A DNA stretch of 64,000 nt from Cladopsammia gracilis (lineage: Eukaryota > Cnidaria > Anthozoa > Scleractinia > Dendrophylliidae), in NCBI GenBank assembly GCA_022457155.1, contig JAJGOT010000013.1, positions 1,468,501 through 1,532,500 on the forward strand, given 5' to 3'. Both the position numbers and the translations under genes were made by a program. Shown here piece after piece: positions 13,771 through 24,383 of this stretch (position 1 is the stretch's first letter; the number at the start of each line of letters is the position of its first letter). The notes beneath the pieces were generated by a model. It searched no databases, was not told the DNA's origin, and was given only the letters and a program-made list of their open reading frames with translations.

Positions 13771-14706
13771 CTATTAAGTATAAAAAAATAAGGGTAAAAA
13801 TCCTCCTTATTTATGCAGCTTTGTAGCTTTTAGTTTAATATCAACTTGTGTCCCAACTGCCCCAAGTGAAAAGAGAGATTGCGAAAAGAAAAGAAAGGCC
13901 GCAAGCGAAGCGAGCCAAAGGGAAGCTCCCTTTCTTTTCGCCCTTTCTCCAACAAGAAGGCCCTGTTCACAGGCTAAACTGACATCAATCCTCCATTCAC
14001 TAACTCTAGAAAGGTAAACCAGTGATACAATGTAGTAAACTACTTGTCAATCTCTGCCCTTTGGAACAGTAATGTCTGTTACTTACATTCCCTACTAACT
14101 TTTTTTACATAACGTGTAAGAAACAAGCCAATTATGTTGAAATCAGTAAATGTTTTGAGAAAGATATAATGTTCATTTTGTCATAAAGCATGGGACAATG
14201 AAAAAAATTGAGTGCCAGACAGAAATTGAACCTATGACTTTGTAATCTATTTTTAAACAAACATTAATTATTAACAAGAAATATGCACATTAAAATCTAT
14301 GCTAGCCAATACTGCAATATTAATGAGGCCCTGCCAGGGTAAATTCCGACAGGCGACATGACCCAAAAAGTAGCGACAGCACGTAAAATGAAATCGCGAC
14401 AAGAGACAAATGTTCGTTCAATTTCCAACAGCAACGTGAAACAATGATAAAACACCGACACGAGACATTTTAAAATTCAGACAAGCGACACGGGACCTCC
14501 CCCCAGCCTGAAAGGGGCTCATTAACCTGTCATAACTATTAAGGCATGACAAGAGTGGAGATTTATTAAAGTTAAAAAGCAATGCAGCATTACACGTTGA
14601 AAATTACACAGACTGCAGATCAGAAATTACATGCAATGGAGAAACTAAACAAGTATCGACAAATATTAATTACATACATGTATGCTCTGCTAAAATGTAG
14701 TTAACT
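13771..14706. other. No exon recognised
   Basis: This should be KATNIP intron upstream of its first visible exon. I see only AT-rich sequence and a short hairpin (GGGAAGCTCCC near 13920). No ATG with a phase-1 donor was found. Confidence 0.5.
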
Positions 14707-14716
14707 ATTTTCTTAC

Positions 14717-16451
14717 CGGTCAGTACAAAATGCAGACTGCAGACTGCAGATTGCAGACTGCAGACTGGGTATAAAATGCAGACTAGGTATAAAATGCAGA
14801 CTGCAGACTGCAGACTGAGTACAAAATGCAGACTGAGACCAAAATTGGGTATAAAATGCAGACGGACTGCAAAATTGTCATTTCGTGCAATACACGATAT
14901 ATTTTCATCGTTAACTCACCCCACTGTCATGTAATCACCTTTCCGAGTTCGTTTCCTTGCAATTTCCTCTCCATATGCATAGACAGTCCGTTTACTTTTT
15001 GCGTTGAAACAGGACAAACACCCGGGACAAACATCGCGTTCGATCGTGGAGCCGCCATCTTGAATAATCTGAGGGCTATGTCTAAAATATGGAACGAGGA
15101 ATCGAGGAACGGGGATCGAGGAATCTCTAAAACGGGGAATCTCTAAAATGGGAAATCTCTAGAACGGGGAATCTCTAAAATAGGGAATCTTAAAAGCAGC
15201 TGTTATGAGAAATGAGATCACAAGAGTTTTTTCAAGGTGGCCATAAGTAAAGCTGTCCGCTCGTGATAAAAATTTCGCTCAGAAAACTCTGACAAGGCAG
15301 AGGATGTTGCTGAGGGTCCGTTGCACGCGGCTTTTAATGTATACTCGTTAAGAACATATATGCATATATTGGTGGCAAACGACATTTTGAAGCAACCATT
15401 TTACACGACATATACTCATTAGAGGAAAATACAAAAGGTTAATTAAAAGATTCCCCATTTTAGAGATTCCCCGTTTCCCATTCCCCGGCCCACATTTTCC
15501 GATTCCCCGTTCTCTTTTTTCAGACATGGCCCGAACGAAGTCATTTCCGATTTTGTGATCGTGATTTCCGATTTGTCATTAGGGATGGACCATTAGAAAA
15601 GTGATGGGGGGTGGGGGGGGGGGTGGGGCAAAAGCAAAAAAAAAAAAATATCCCCAGTAAATTATTAAGAAAAAAATATATATTCCCACGCATTGTCGCA
15701 AAAAATCTGCCCAAGGACAATTAAAAAATAAACTATTAAAAAAAAAATATTCCAGCCATCGAGTGAAAAAAAAAAAAAGATTTCCACCTTAGGTGGACAA
15801 AACAAAATTTTCTTGTCTCTCCCAAAGTTCCCACCCCCCCCCCCCCCCCCATCACTTTTCTAATGGTCCATCCCTTACCGCTTCCTGGTACCGCTGGCTT
15901 TGATGTTTACCCACTGTTTAATCACCATCACCTAAATATCAGCTCCCTGTACCAAAGATACGTATTATTCAAAGCTTTCAAGAAATAAAATTACTTTCAC
16001 ATGAACAATATCGCTTAAAAAACGTTCCAGAACTACAACTTACCCGGATGGTAGATAAGAGGGTCGAACCGAGTAACATGATTCTCAGCTGATATCGACT
16101 TACAACGGGTTCAATTGCGGCAAGCTTGTTTTTCCGTTCGCCGAGGCAAATAAGCACGTTATATTCTTGGTTTGAGATCAAGTAATACAGCGTTTCAATT
16201 CAATGTTGACATTTAGCGCCAAAGAAAGAAACTTTTAGCCGCTGATAAACTAGAGAAGACAATTGCGTGACACTGGGGTACGTTAAAAACATTGTTATCG
16301 GACAGTCTGCATTTTATACCCAATTTTGGTCTCAGTCTGCATTTTATACTCAGTCTGCAGTCTGCAGTCTGCGTTTTATACCTAGTCTGCATTTTATACC
16401 CAGTCTGCAGTCTGCAATCTGCAGTCTGCAGTCTGCATTTTGTACTGACCG
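14717..16451. mobile_element. 1.7 kb TIR element with 10-bp TSD
   Basis: The direct repeat ATTTTCTTAC lies at 14707-14716 and 16452-16461. Immediately inside are inverted ends CGGTCAGTACAAAATGCAG / CTGCATTTTGTACTGACCG. Each arm is about 150 bp and consists largely of repeated TGCAGACTGCAGAC and GGGTATAAAATGCAGAC motifs. The interior carries a second inverted set of GGGGAATCTCTAAAA phrases (15100-15190 against 15445-15525) and a nested Harbinger-type MITE. There is no transposase. A 9-11 bp TSD suits Mutator-like elements, but that class is an inference. Confidence 0.85.
15582..15874. mobile_element. Harbinger-type MITE nested in the 1.7 kb element
   Basis: The inverted ends GGGATGGACCATTAG.. 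/ ..CTAATGGTCCATCCC are flanked on both sides by TTA (15579-15581 and 15875-15877), the usual PIF/Harbinger target duplication. The arms continue through AAAAGTGATGGGGGG and contain poly(G)/poly(C). The interior is poly(A)-rich and non-coding. Confidence 0.8.
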
Positions 16452-16461
16452 ATTTTCTTAC

Positions 16462-17966
16462 ATGTAACACTGCAGCCAGTGGATATTTTTAGTGATAATT
16501 TATTGAAGTTGATTGCAGCATCGCAGTTTTACGAGTCTGATATTATATGTAATTTTATGCCGAAGCTCAAAAGTGGGTCATAAGTGAGATTATTTATTCC
16601 AGTTTGTAAAGTGTCACACGAAAATTCTTTGATCAGAAACAAAAAAGGTTTATAGCAGCTTACGTAAAGTTTGAGCTATAAAGCAAAACACGTTTTAATA
16701 GATATACATATTTGGATATTCTGAGTTATGTGGCTGCGAAAAAAAACGAGATTCTTCAAATGAAAATTGGAATATCACAGGTAACTGGTATGTACACAAT
16801 ATACGTGCAACCACGGAGACCATCCATGTATCAGGAAACCAGCTGCTATTAACATGAATTTATTGCTTACCATCCATCCCTGGGCTTAAATTCCCTGGAA
16901 GCTAGAGCATCATCTAAGAGCTGTCATTCTTCTCGACTGGTCAAGCAATGACCAATAACTCATACTTTCAAGAACTTGAGAAGTAAAAAATTTCTTCAAA
17001 ACATACACAACATTTGCCAAGATGGCTGCCTGATGGCTTGGTTACTAAGCAGTTGGGTCAAGTGAATTCTGGGTAATTAGCTCCGCGTTTTCGGAATATC
17101 ATCACAGCAGAAAAAAAAATGCACTACAGTGTACAAAATCGTTTCCTTTCTCTAAAAGATACATTTCCCATAACTCCCCGAACAAACAAATTTCACAACT
17201 TGTTCTGGCTGTTCGTACCCTGGGTACCAGATGTTCTCTCGCGGCACGCTTTCCGTGAGACGATCGGGGCCGGCCGAAGGCCGGTGATCGGTTTAATAGG
17301 CCGACACGATGTCGCGATGTCGTGTCCCCCATACTCGTTTTCTAGAGTCCCACCACCCGAACACGCGTTCTTCCGTCCCCGTCTCCGTCCCCGTCCCCGT
17401 TCCTAAGTCCCCGTCCACAAGTCACTGTCCCACTTTAACTGGCACAGCCAGATCTTCGGCGGTGTGCGTTCTTTTACCAACTCACACACAAATCTAAAGA
17501 CGGCCATGTGATCTTTTCGAAAAGGTTGATACGGTTCTATCTGGATATCAGCTGGACGTATCGCTTAAATCTTCTCCCATGTTTGCCTATCGAGTTCAAG
17601 CAATCTTTTGTACGGTCAGATTTTGAGGGGGGGGGGGGGGGGTGGGGGGGTATTCTGTATACTTGTGGATGGTGGTGTGCCGCTCAGACTCTGAAACCCT
17701 TCCCCTATTTGTTTAATCAGTCAGTCTCATTTACTAGGAGACATCGCTTATCGTAACAACAGCAGTCAACTGTATTAGCTCACAGCTATTCCTTCTTCCC
17801 AAGAACAATCAGAGTCTGGAACTTACTCCTTTTCAGGAGTGGTATCATCTTATCTCTAAATAGCTTTAAGCAGTCAGCCATGCCAGTAATAAGATCTCTA
17901 AAAGTGCCAAGGCACTTAAGTAGGCTCTTACCGCAAACCGACCCGCTTATCTATTTGGGTGTAATT
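16462..17966. other. No gene recognised; GC-rich and poly(G) patches
   Basis: A GC-rich stretch at 17255-17440 has palindromes (GGCCGGCCGAAGGCCGG) and repeated CCGTCCC/CCGTCTCC. A G run lies at 17628-17650. No open frame has a recognisable domain or supported splice sites. Confidence 0.5.
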
Positions 17967-18548
17967 GGCCTGATTTATACTGGTGACCACATTGCGTGAC
18001 CAAAAATATCGCCGCGCTGATTTTTTTTATACGTTATACGTTTTACGTTTAAGTTTTTCACATTTACGATAACGTCAATCATCCAACACCGCCGCGCTGA
18101 TGTGTTCGTGACGCTACACTCCCCATTTTCCCCAAAACGTATTTTTTTGCGTGACCAAAAACGTATTTATTAAAAGACTGATATTTATCATGACATCGTC
18201 TATCGTCTATCGTCTATCGTCCATCGTCCATCGTCCATCGTCCATCGTCCATCGTCCATCGTCTACCGTCCGGGTTTTAGCACATGCCGTCTGGACGAAC
18301 TTGGGCAAACATTCGCTAGTTCGTCTGATAATCCGTCTGTGTATAAACACGGGCAAAGAGACGGATTACCCGTTAAGACGAACTATCTGCTAAGTTCGTC
18401 TTGGCAGACGAACTAAGCAGTTAGTTCATCTAGACGGATAATCCGTCTTTTTGCCCGTGTTTATACACAGACGGATTATCAGACGAACTAACGAATGTTT
18501 GCCCAAGTTCGTCCAGACGGATCATCCGTCTCCAGTATAAATTGGGCC
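17967..18548. mobile_element. Foldback element with ATCGTC minisatellite
   Basis: The possible ends are GGCCTGATTTATACTGG and (inverted) CCAGTATAAATTGGGCC, with ATT adjacent on both sides. Inside lie a 7-bp repeat (TCGTCTA/TCGTCCA, 18193-18270) and a long palindrome centred near 18408 (18285-18400 against 18416-18530) built from AGACGGATTATC, CAGACGAACT and CCCGTGTTTATACACA. Confidence 0.65.
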
Positions 18549-18559
18549 ATTGATTCTAA

Positions 18560-18850
18560 TTGATTCTAAGTTCCTATACCAGACCATGTTCAGCTGTATT
18601 TTGCAAACCTATCCAAGACTAGACACCACCACCTAGACTCTTTTCCAGAAACTCTATCTTCATGAGGCCTTCATACCACTGATCAGTTTCCCGGTAAATG
18701 ATACCCTATTCTAGATCAAAACTCTCTGATTTCTATTCCCTATCCCAGACTAAACTGACACCGTGGCACAATATATGTATGAGAGTACACTCTCTCCCCA
18801 CCCCCCCCCCCCCCCGGGGGGGGAGGTTGAGCAAGAATAATAGTGGGGTA
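18560..18850. repeat. Dispersed repeat with poly(C)/poly(G) end
   Basis: It shares phrases with 38400-38645 in the opposite orientation, for example CTGATCAGTTT, CTCTGATTTCTATTCCCTAT and CCAGACCA.GTTCAGCTG. It ends in a C run followed by a G run near 18798-18830. Confidence 0.55.
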
Positions 18851-20431
18851 GAATATTCCATTTACTTATTGAAAGCTACCAAGACATATATTTGCACTGG
18901 TCGAGATTAAACAGAATAAGGTAGGAGACTTAACTTCTCTGTGTAGCTCATAATGAGACCGACAAAAGTGAAGATTAAGCCGACAATTTTAAAGGCACGG
19001 AAAGAAGGCGGATTAATTTATTATTGTAATCAATGTCTGCTTCTATTGTTTTAGAAGAAAGACCCAGCTCAATTTGACATTAGCCTAAGAAGAGATTATA
19101 TTTGAAGTTTTCCAATTCGTTTCAACATTATCCGACCACGTATTAACCGTCCAAACTTCTTTGCGGTCTATTAACATCTCTTTGTTATTCTTGTTTTTGC
19201 TGGATCAAAGTATTATTTTGAGATTTTCTTCGATTTGATAATAGCTCTTCTCAGTCAAGAAAGTAGCTTAGCATACGGCTCCTTTAAAAGCGATTTGAAC
19301 TGTCTGTAAGGGCCGGTTATTTAAACGAAATCCTTTGACCGCGGTTTAAGACAGTTAATGGACTTTAAGAGAAATGTTCATCTATCTATGCTATATGTCT
19401 TCGGACTGACACTCGTTACAATAAGCAACGTTTAAATATTAGATTTGGCCAGATTGAAATTGGTTTAGGCCGCGCGTTTGCTAAATACCCTCTAAACTTC
19501 GTTTATATAACCGGCCATAAGAAATCAATGATTAAAATTTAATTTACCTCCTTTTCATGGCCTAAGGGCCAATTTACTTTTAATGTCACATACGACACAG
19601 TTCGCAACATTCTTGGCATGTTAGGATCAGATACAAAGACCGATCACTGAGTTTAAAATACATCGTTCAAAGCTGTAATTTTAAAATCTTAGAACATATT
19701 TTTTACGGTTGTATGTAGGAGCTTGTTCTAAACTAGTTGTATAGGTTTCATTTTTGGGATAAAAAAAATAAAGTTTACCAGGAGCTTACGAAACATTTTT
19801 AACTCTTTGAATTGGGAACGTCTAAGTGCCGACGCGAGTTGACGAAACATTGATAAAACATTTTGATAGTACACGAGAGAGCTTTCAAGATGGCCATGAT
19901 AAAAAGACGGGTCAAACGAAAGCAAAAGTTTGAACGGTTTCGTCAAGAGCTTCGTTACAGAGTTTCGCACTGGCTCATTCCCATCTGATTAAGGCAAATT
20001 AAAAGTAACAATTTGTACCCAGTTGGAAATAAGGCATTGCAAATACTGAGCATACAACACAGAGTCGCTGAATCAAAGGCAGTAATATGTAAATATAACC
20101 GAAAATTACAAAGCGAGATCCGATAATTAGCATAACGCAATTATGTTGTCGTACTTGAAAAAATTAAGTGTATTAAAACTGTACTTTTAATAACATGCGC
20201 ATTTACGCTGTCAATCAAACTAATTGTGTTCATTTACAAAAGGCTGAAAGTTATCCACCTTGTGTAGTAATCCTCGATTGTGATAGGATTATGATAAACA
20301 CAGTTTTATTCTCTTAAGTACAAGAAAACACAAGAGATTGCAACTGATTCTTGACTGCAACTTGTTCGTCATCGATTACGATTACACATTCTTCTAAGCT
20401 TCTGAGGTGTATAACTCGCTCGACACCTGCC
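18851..20431. other. Intergenic; one MITE, upstream region of the ankyrin gene
   Basis: Apart from the small inverted-repeat element at 19311-19516 and AT-rich sequence, nothing was recognised. 20140-20431 is the presumed promoter or 5' untranslated region of the ankyrin gene, with no clear TATA or initiator. Confidence 0.4.
19311..19516. mobile_element. MITE with GGCCGGTTA ends
   Basis: GGCCGGTTATTTAAACGAA at the left and TTCGTTTATATAACCGGCC at the right are inverted with one mismatch. TAAG occurs on both sides (offset by one base on the right). Confidence 0.6.
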
Positions 20432-21730
20432 ATGTTACTCATAAACGCAGTGAAAGGTGGAAGGACAGCGCAAGTGAAAATGTTTATAAAAGTTGGCATA
20501 GACTTAAACGAAGTCGATGAAAATGGACAAACCGGGCTTATTCACTCCTGCTTTCTTCAAGACAGGCGAAGGATGAAGATTTTTAGAGCATTGGTTGTCG
20601 CTGGTGCAGATCTTAATAAAAAGGACAATTTTGGGCGAACTGTTTTCGCATGGGCTTGTCTTAAGGGGAGATTTGAAGTCGTCCGATTTCTACTTAACGA
20701 CGCTCACTGCATTGATCTACAAATAGACACAACCGATAAAGAAGGAAATAACACGCTTCTCCTGTCTGTCATGTCCGGAAACTTTCTCATTGTGAAAATG
20801 ATGGTAGGAGTTTTAAAAGGCACTGCTAGAGCAAGCGAGCTTAACAAAGCTAACAACGTTGGAATGCGCCCACTGATTGCCGCGTTTCTACGCGGCGATA
20901 AAGTGTGCGCGCAACTTCTCGTCAAACAAGCCGGTTCTTCCACGTCGAGTGTACTTAAGTTTCTGAAGAGTGTTCAAAACGGCTCTTATGAGTTCCGTAC
21001 GAGCTCTTCGTTACCTTTGTTTGACTCTTCACGAGGCAAAAAGCAAACATTGGAAGGTCTTGTTCAATTTGCTCAAATGACAGAGAACGACATTTTTGAG
21101 TTTCTGTTTGCAAAGAATGAAGGTTCGAATGACACACAGAAGAGTGAATCGGAAGAAATACAAGATCGTAAAAATAGTTCAGCGCAGCAAAGAATTCTGT
21201 TGTCAAGAAGATCTGGTTTAAAAAAGCAAGATTCTTTTCTACTGCATCGGTCTGAAACGATGGGAAACATCTCCGAAATAAACAGCTTTAGGAACGCGGC
21301 TAAATGTACTTCAAGACCATCTACCCAGGAAACAACAATGCGTGCAAGTGAACGAAACAAAAGCGCATCTTTGCGAACGTCAGTTCAAAAACTAATGATC
21401 CTGTATGCAGAGCAGAATTCTCCCTCCTATCGACATGGTCTACCCATTCGTAAATATACACCTCCACAGCCTCAGATAAACGCAGAAATCAACGTGGAGC
21501 TTGACTCCAGAAGTTCAAGTTTACACCCGAACGAGATGGACTCCATGACAGGGCTCTCTACGCATCTGCTTGGTGAATCGCTTATGGATCAACAGTTACG
21601 ACTAAAGTATGCGCGCAATTCTAGAGCTGCCAGTATGCAAGTGCCACAATTACCTTCCCTGTCCGGATTGGGCCGCGGTCGAGTAAAAAGAACTCGGTCA
21701 TCTACTATCATGACCGCAGTTAAACTTTAA
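20432..21730 (+). CDS. Ankyrin-repeat protein, 432 aa, intronless ORF
   Basis: Ankyrin repeats mediate protein-protein contacts; the partner is unknown. The N-terminal ~165 residues hold about five repeats (e.g. NGQTGLIHSC, FGRTVFAWACLKGRFEVVRFLL, EGNNTLLLSVMSGN). The remainder is Ser/Arg-rich and probably disordered, with a conserved-looking motif SVQKLMILYAEQ near residues 318-330. I place the start at the ATG at 20432 because the reading frame upstream has no other ATG, only a TTG. Upstream splicing cannot be excluded. The minus-strand gene at 41498-42340 is a divergent paralogue with the same repeat register and C-terminal motif. An N-terminal ankyrin block plus a long tail resembles vertebrate ANKRD34, but I do not claim orthology. 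Confidence 0.8.
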   Translation: MLLINAVKGGRTAQVKMFIKVGIDLNEVDENGQTGLIHSCFLQDRRRMKIFRALVVAGADLNKKDNFGRTVFAWACLKGRFEVVRFLLNDAHCIDLQIDTTDKEGNNTLLLSVMSGNFLIVKMMVGVLKGTARASELNKANNVGMRPLIAAFLRGDKVCAQLLVKQAGSSTSSVLKFLKSVQNGSYEFRTSSSLPLFDSSRGKKQTLEGLVQFAQMTENDIFEFLFAKNEGSNDTQKSESEEIQDRKNSSAQQRILLSRRSGLKKQDSFLLHRSETMGNISEINSFRNAAKCTSRPSTQETTMRASERNKSASLRTSVQKLMILYAEQNSPSYRHGLPIRKYTPPQPQINAEINVELDSRSSSLHPNEMDSMTGLSTHLLGESLMDQQLRLKYARNSRAASMQVPQLPSLSGLGRGRVKRTRSSTIMTAVKL

Positions 21731-21795
21731 CCCTTCAACTTCCAAGAGGTAAAAAAAGTCATAACGAGCCTAAAAAATAGTGGCTCCCAACTGCC

Positions 21796-21905
21796 GAAGC
21801 GTAGCCCGGTTTCCGTAGCATGAAGCGACTGAGTATTACTATTCCCCCCTGGATGGGATGCTTGTTCATCGCAAGGTTACCCCCAGCATTATGTCGCCGG
21901 TGCCC
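21796..21905 (-). repeat. Truncated SINE 3' tail
   Basis: It matches the tail of the SINE at 10277-10550 (GCCCGGTTTCCGTAGCATGAAG, then TGGATGGGATGCT and CAAGGTTACCCC) but lacks the tRNA-like head. Confidence 0.65.
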
Positions 21906-21954
21906 AAGCGTGCCAAAGACAGAAATTCATATGAAATCCTAAATTTCATTTTAT

Positions 21955-22105
21955 AAAATATTGAAAAACAAATGGTACCATGCAAAAGTACTGCTGAAGA
22001 GGTTTCATTTGAATGGTCACACCATAGGATTTCGTCCACGGGTTTAAAAGTTAAAACTACATTGCATGTCTCCATAATTAACTCTGCGAGTGAAAGGGTT
22101 AACTG
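21955..22105 (+). repeat. Single copy of the dispersed GGTACCATGCAAAAG repeat
   Basis: It has the phrases GGTACCATGCAAAAGTACTG, ATGGTCACACCATAGGATTT and ACTCTGCGAGTGAAAGGG in the same order as at 11080-11400. Confidence 0.7.
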
Positions 22106-23834
22106 ATTCGTACTGGTTACAACTGTTGCTTACAACGCGAACTAGTTTGTTCCGGGCGTTAAGATTATAGAGCCGGGGCGCAGCTAAAAACCGCCCATGG
22201 TTCCTCCGTCAACAATCGCAATATTTTTCCTTCTCGCTAAGCCAAATCCTTCGCTCCCATCTGTCTGAAGGCCTGGAATAGGCTAAACGCTAACAAATGT
22301 GAGCCGGAATTTTAAAACATAAGAACATTAGCGAAGACGAAAATGGCTGAAAAAAATTCAAAATGAGATTGCTGTCAGAGTATATTTTAAAGAAAAAAGG
22401 AGCTGGGTTAGCGTTGTTTATTTTTTATGACAATAAAAATGTAAACGTTTAACTGAAAACAGCTTTATTTTTTTAGCACAATATTTCAACTGAACAGACC
22501 AACCTTCTTCAGGTAAAAGATGTTATTAAAATTTACAATGTGATATTCGTGTATATAAAGATGCGGTGGTAACGTTTGCGTCTAAAACATAAATATGTGA
22601 CCACTCACTAAAAAACGTAGTAATACTGTTAGTACCCTCTTGTGGTTAGTCTCTTACTTTCCTTAGGGAGGGTCGAGCGAGCGAAACATGCGAAAATTGC
22701 CTTCTCGGCGCGCGAGTTGAACTCGCTCGACAATCCCCGAATTTACTGAACTTTAGCTTGCACCAATTTCGTCCGATTATCTGCCCCTGGGTCTTCAAGG
22801 CCTGACATAGGTATTCTTAGTATTTGTTAAAAACGGCCGGTAAGAAATGCAGTCAAATGGAATTTTTGCTTGCCTTGTTTGTGGAATAGACCTTTAACAA
22901 ATGTTACTGAAGGTATTTCATGTTAAAAAACAAAAAAGTAATCATTCAAAACAAGGCGTTTTTTTTAAATTTCAAAGAAATCAGGCCCTGGACTTTATAA
23001 CACAACCACCACGAAATTCTGAACCCATAACCTCTGCGAGTCCTGTGCAAACGCTCTACCACTGAGCTACAAGGCTACATGGGAGCTTGGTCAATTGGTG
23101 AATATGACAATGGTATACGAAAATAAATTCATATGAACTGTGGAAAAAAGGATAACAGAGGATGTGAGCATCGCAGTTATGTAACTAAAGTGCCTGTAAC
23201 TAAACTGTCTGTAACTAAGCTCTCTATGAGGTAGACACCTCTCTAAGGTGAACATCAGTGGTAGGATAGTTCCAGCCAAATTTCACTTGTTTGTCTGTAA
23301 CTAAACTCTCATGTGTGTGTCTTCTCTAAGGTTAAATTTCATATGATTTGAATATTTACTCTAAATGATTATGAATACGGTTGTTTTACATTTGCTACCG
23401 ATCGGCTTTTTGTTTGGTTATAAAACAGTGCATTCGCTAGGTCAACTTGCCTTCTTACTCGCACTATTTGAAAGAATATTATAAACGAAAGTTCACTTTA
23501 CATATATATCGGTATGGGTGATTTTCACGTTACGTCACGGCGGCTATGTTAGTGCACGCCTACAAAAGAATTTCAATGAACTTCTTGTTATGTGCACCAA
23601 CATGGCCGCCATGGCCTTTGTCATTTGAGTCCCACAGGACTGAAGATCACGTGAGTGAAAACCATCTATTGGATTGACTGTCGAAACAAATTTTCTCTGG
23701 TTCTGCGTTTGCTCAGTGAGCGTTATCATTCGTTCAGATCGAGAAAATTCGCACAACGTGTTCTTACCAAGAAAAGAAAATATATGTTACATTTCCAGCT
23801 AATCAGTAAGATTGAAACAAAACTTCGACTTGTT
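22106..23834. other. Intergenic; one SINE, otherwise nothing recognised
   Basis: AT-rich, with a few short direct repeats (CTGTAACTAAACT near 23185-23215 and 23295). The tRNA-like SINE at 22983-23078 is the only element identified. Confidence 0.4.
22983..23078 (-). repeat. tRNA-derived SINE
   Basis: The minus strand reads CTTGTAGCTCAGTGGTAGAGC (A box) and GGGTTCAGAATTTC (degenerate B box) at tRNA spacing, then a tail with GGGCCTGATTTC. The B box and acceptor stem are too poor for a working tRNA gene. Confidence 0.6.
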
Positions 23835-24080
23835 TAAGGTGGCTCGCAATAGTTCCCAGCATTTACCATCACTTATACTTTGAAGGATCAATACTACAAT
23901 TCTTTATGAGTTGATGCCACAATAATGGTAACAAACAAATGACTCAGTAGTCATTGTGGCCATTGTCATGACGTAACAGGTTACCATAGTAACAGTATAA
24001 CCTGTTAAAGACAGTTTATTTTAGCTTTTAATTTTAGCTTTAAGTGCCAATGACTAAAAACTGCTGTTAGCCACCTTAAC
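23835..24080. mobile_element. Possible TTAA-flanked MITE
   Basis: TTAA-GGTGGCT..  ..AGCCACC-TTAA frame about 240 bp; the imperfect inverted similarity extends about 24 bases. TTAA duplications are typical of piggyBac and Kolobok, but the short TIR makes this uncertain. Confidence 0.45.
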
Positions 24081-24096
24081 GCGCGTCAGTTTCTCG

Positions 24097-24212
24097 CGCT
24101 TAGCACCGGATGCATGTTTTCCTGCACTTAGCACAGATTGCATGTTTCCCGCGCTTGGCACCGGTTGCGCGTTTTCTCGAGCTTGGCACCGAAGCCACGT
24201 TTTTGCCTCGAG
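24097..24212. repeat. Four-unit ~29-bp minisatellite
   Basis: Degenerate units follow the pattern GCGCTTGGCACCGG..GCGCGTTTTC. They lie just beyond the 3' end of the Myb/SANT-like gene. Confidence 0.6.
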
Positions 24213-24354
24213 ACTTGATAAGCTTGTTTCTTGGGTTTGTTGTCATATCAGAAAGCAACTATGATGCTCTAGATCATACAGGTAATGACCGAAAACAGGG
24301 CAACTTTCTCTGTTCATTTTACATGGAGTAGAGTTTCAGTATTGTACAGTTAGT

Positions 24355-24360
24355 TTTATT
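24355..24360 (-). promoter_or_regulatory. Polyadenylation signal AATAAA of the Myb/SANT-like gene
   Basis: AATAAA on the minus strand, about 24 bases after the TAG stop at 24384-24386. Confidence 0.55.
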
Positions 24361-24383
24361 ATCGTGTAAGATAGTTTCATGCC

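Noticed and set aside
14998..15056. ATGGCGGCTCC start-like segment on the minus strand, upstream of the first KATNIP exon
   Set aside because: It lies inside the 1.7 kb mobile element, and its possible donor (CAAAAA|GTAAAC) leaves phase 0, while the next KATNIP exon needs phase 1.
16033..16068. ATG followed by a strong donor (ATCCG|GTAAGT) on the minus strand
   Set aside because: Splicing it to 13715-13770 gives phase 2 and an early stop; also inside the mobile element.
22983..23078. Functional tRNA gene on the minus strand
   Set aside because: The A box is good but the B box and acceptor stem are degenerate; a SINE head fits better.
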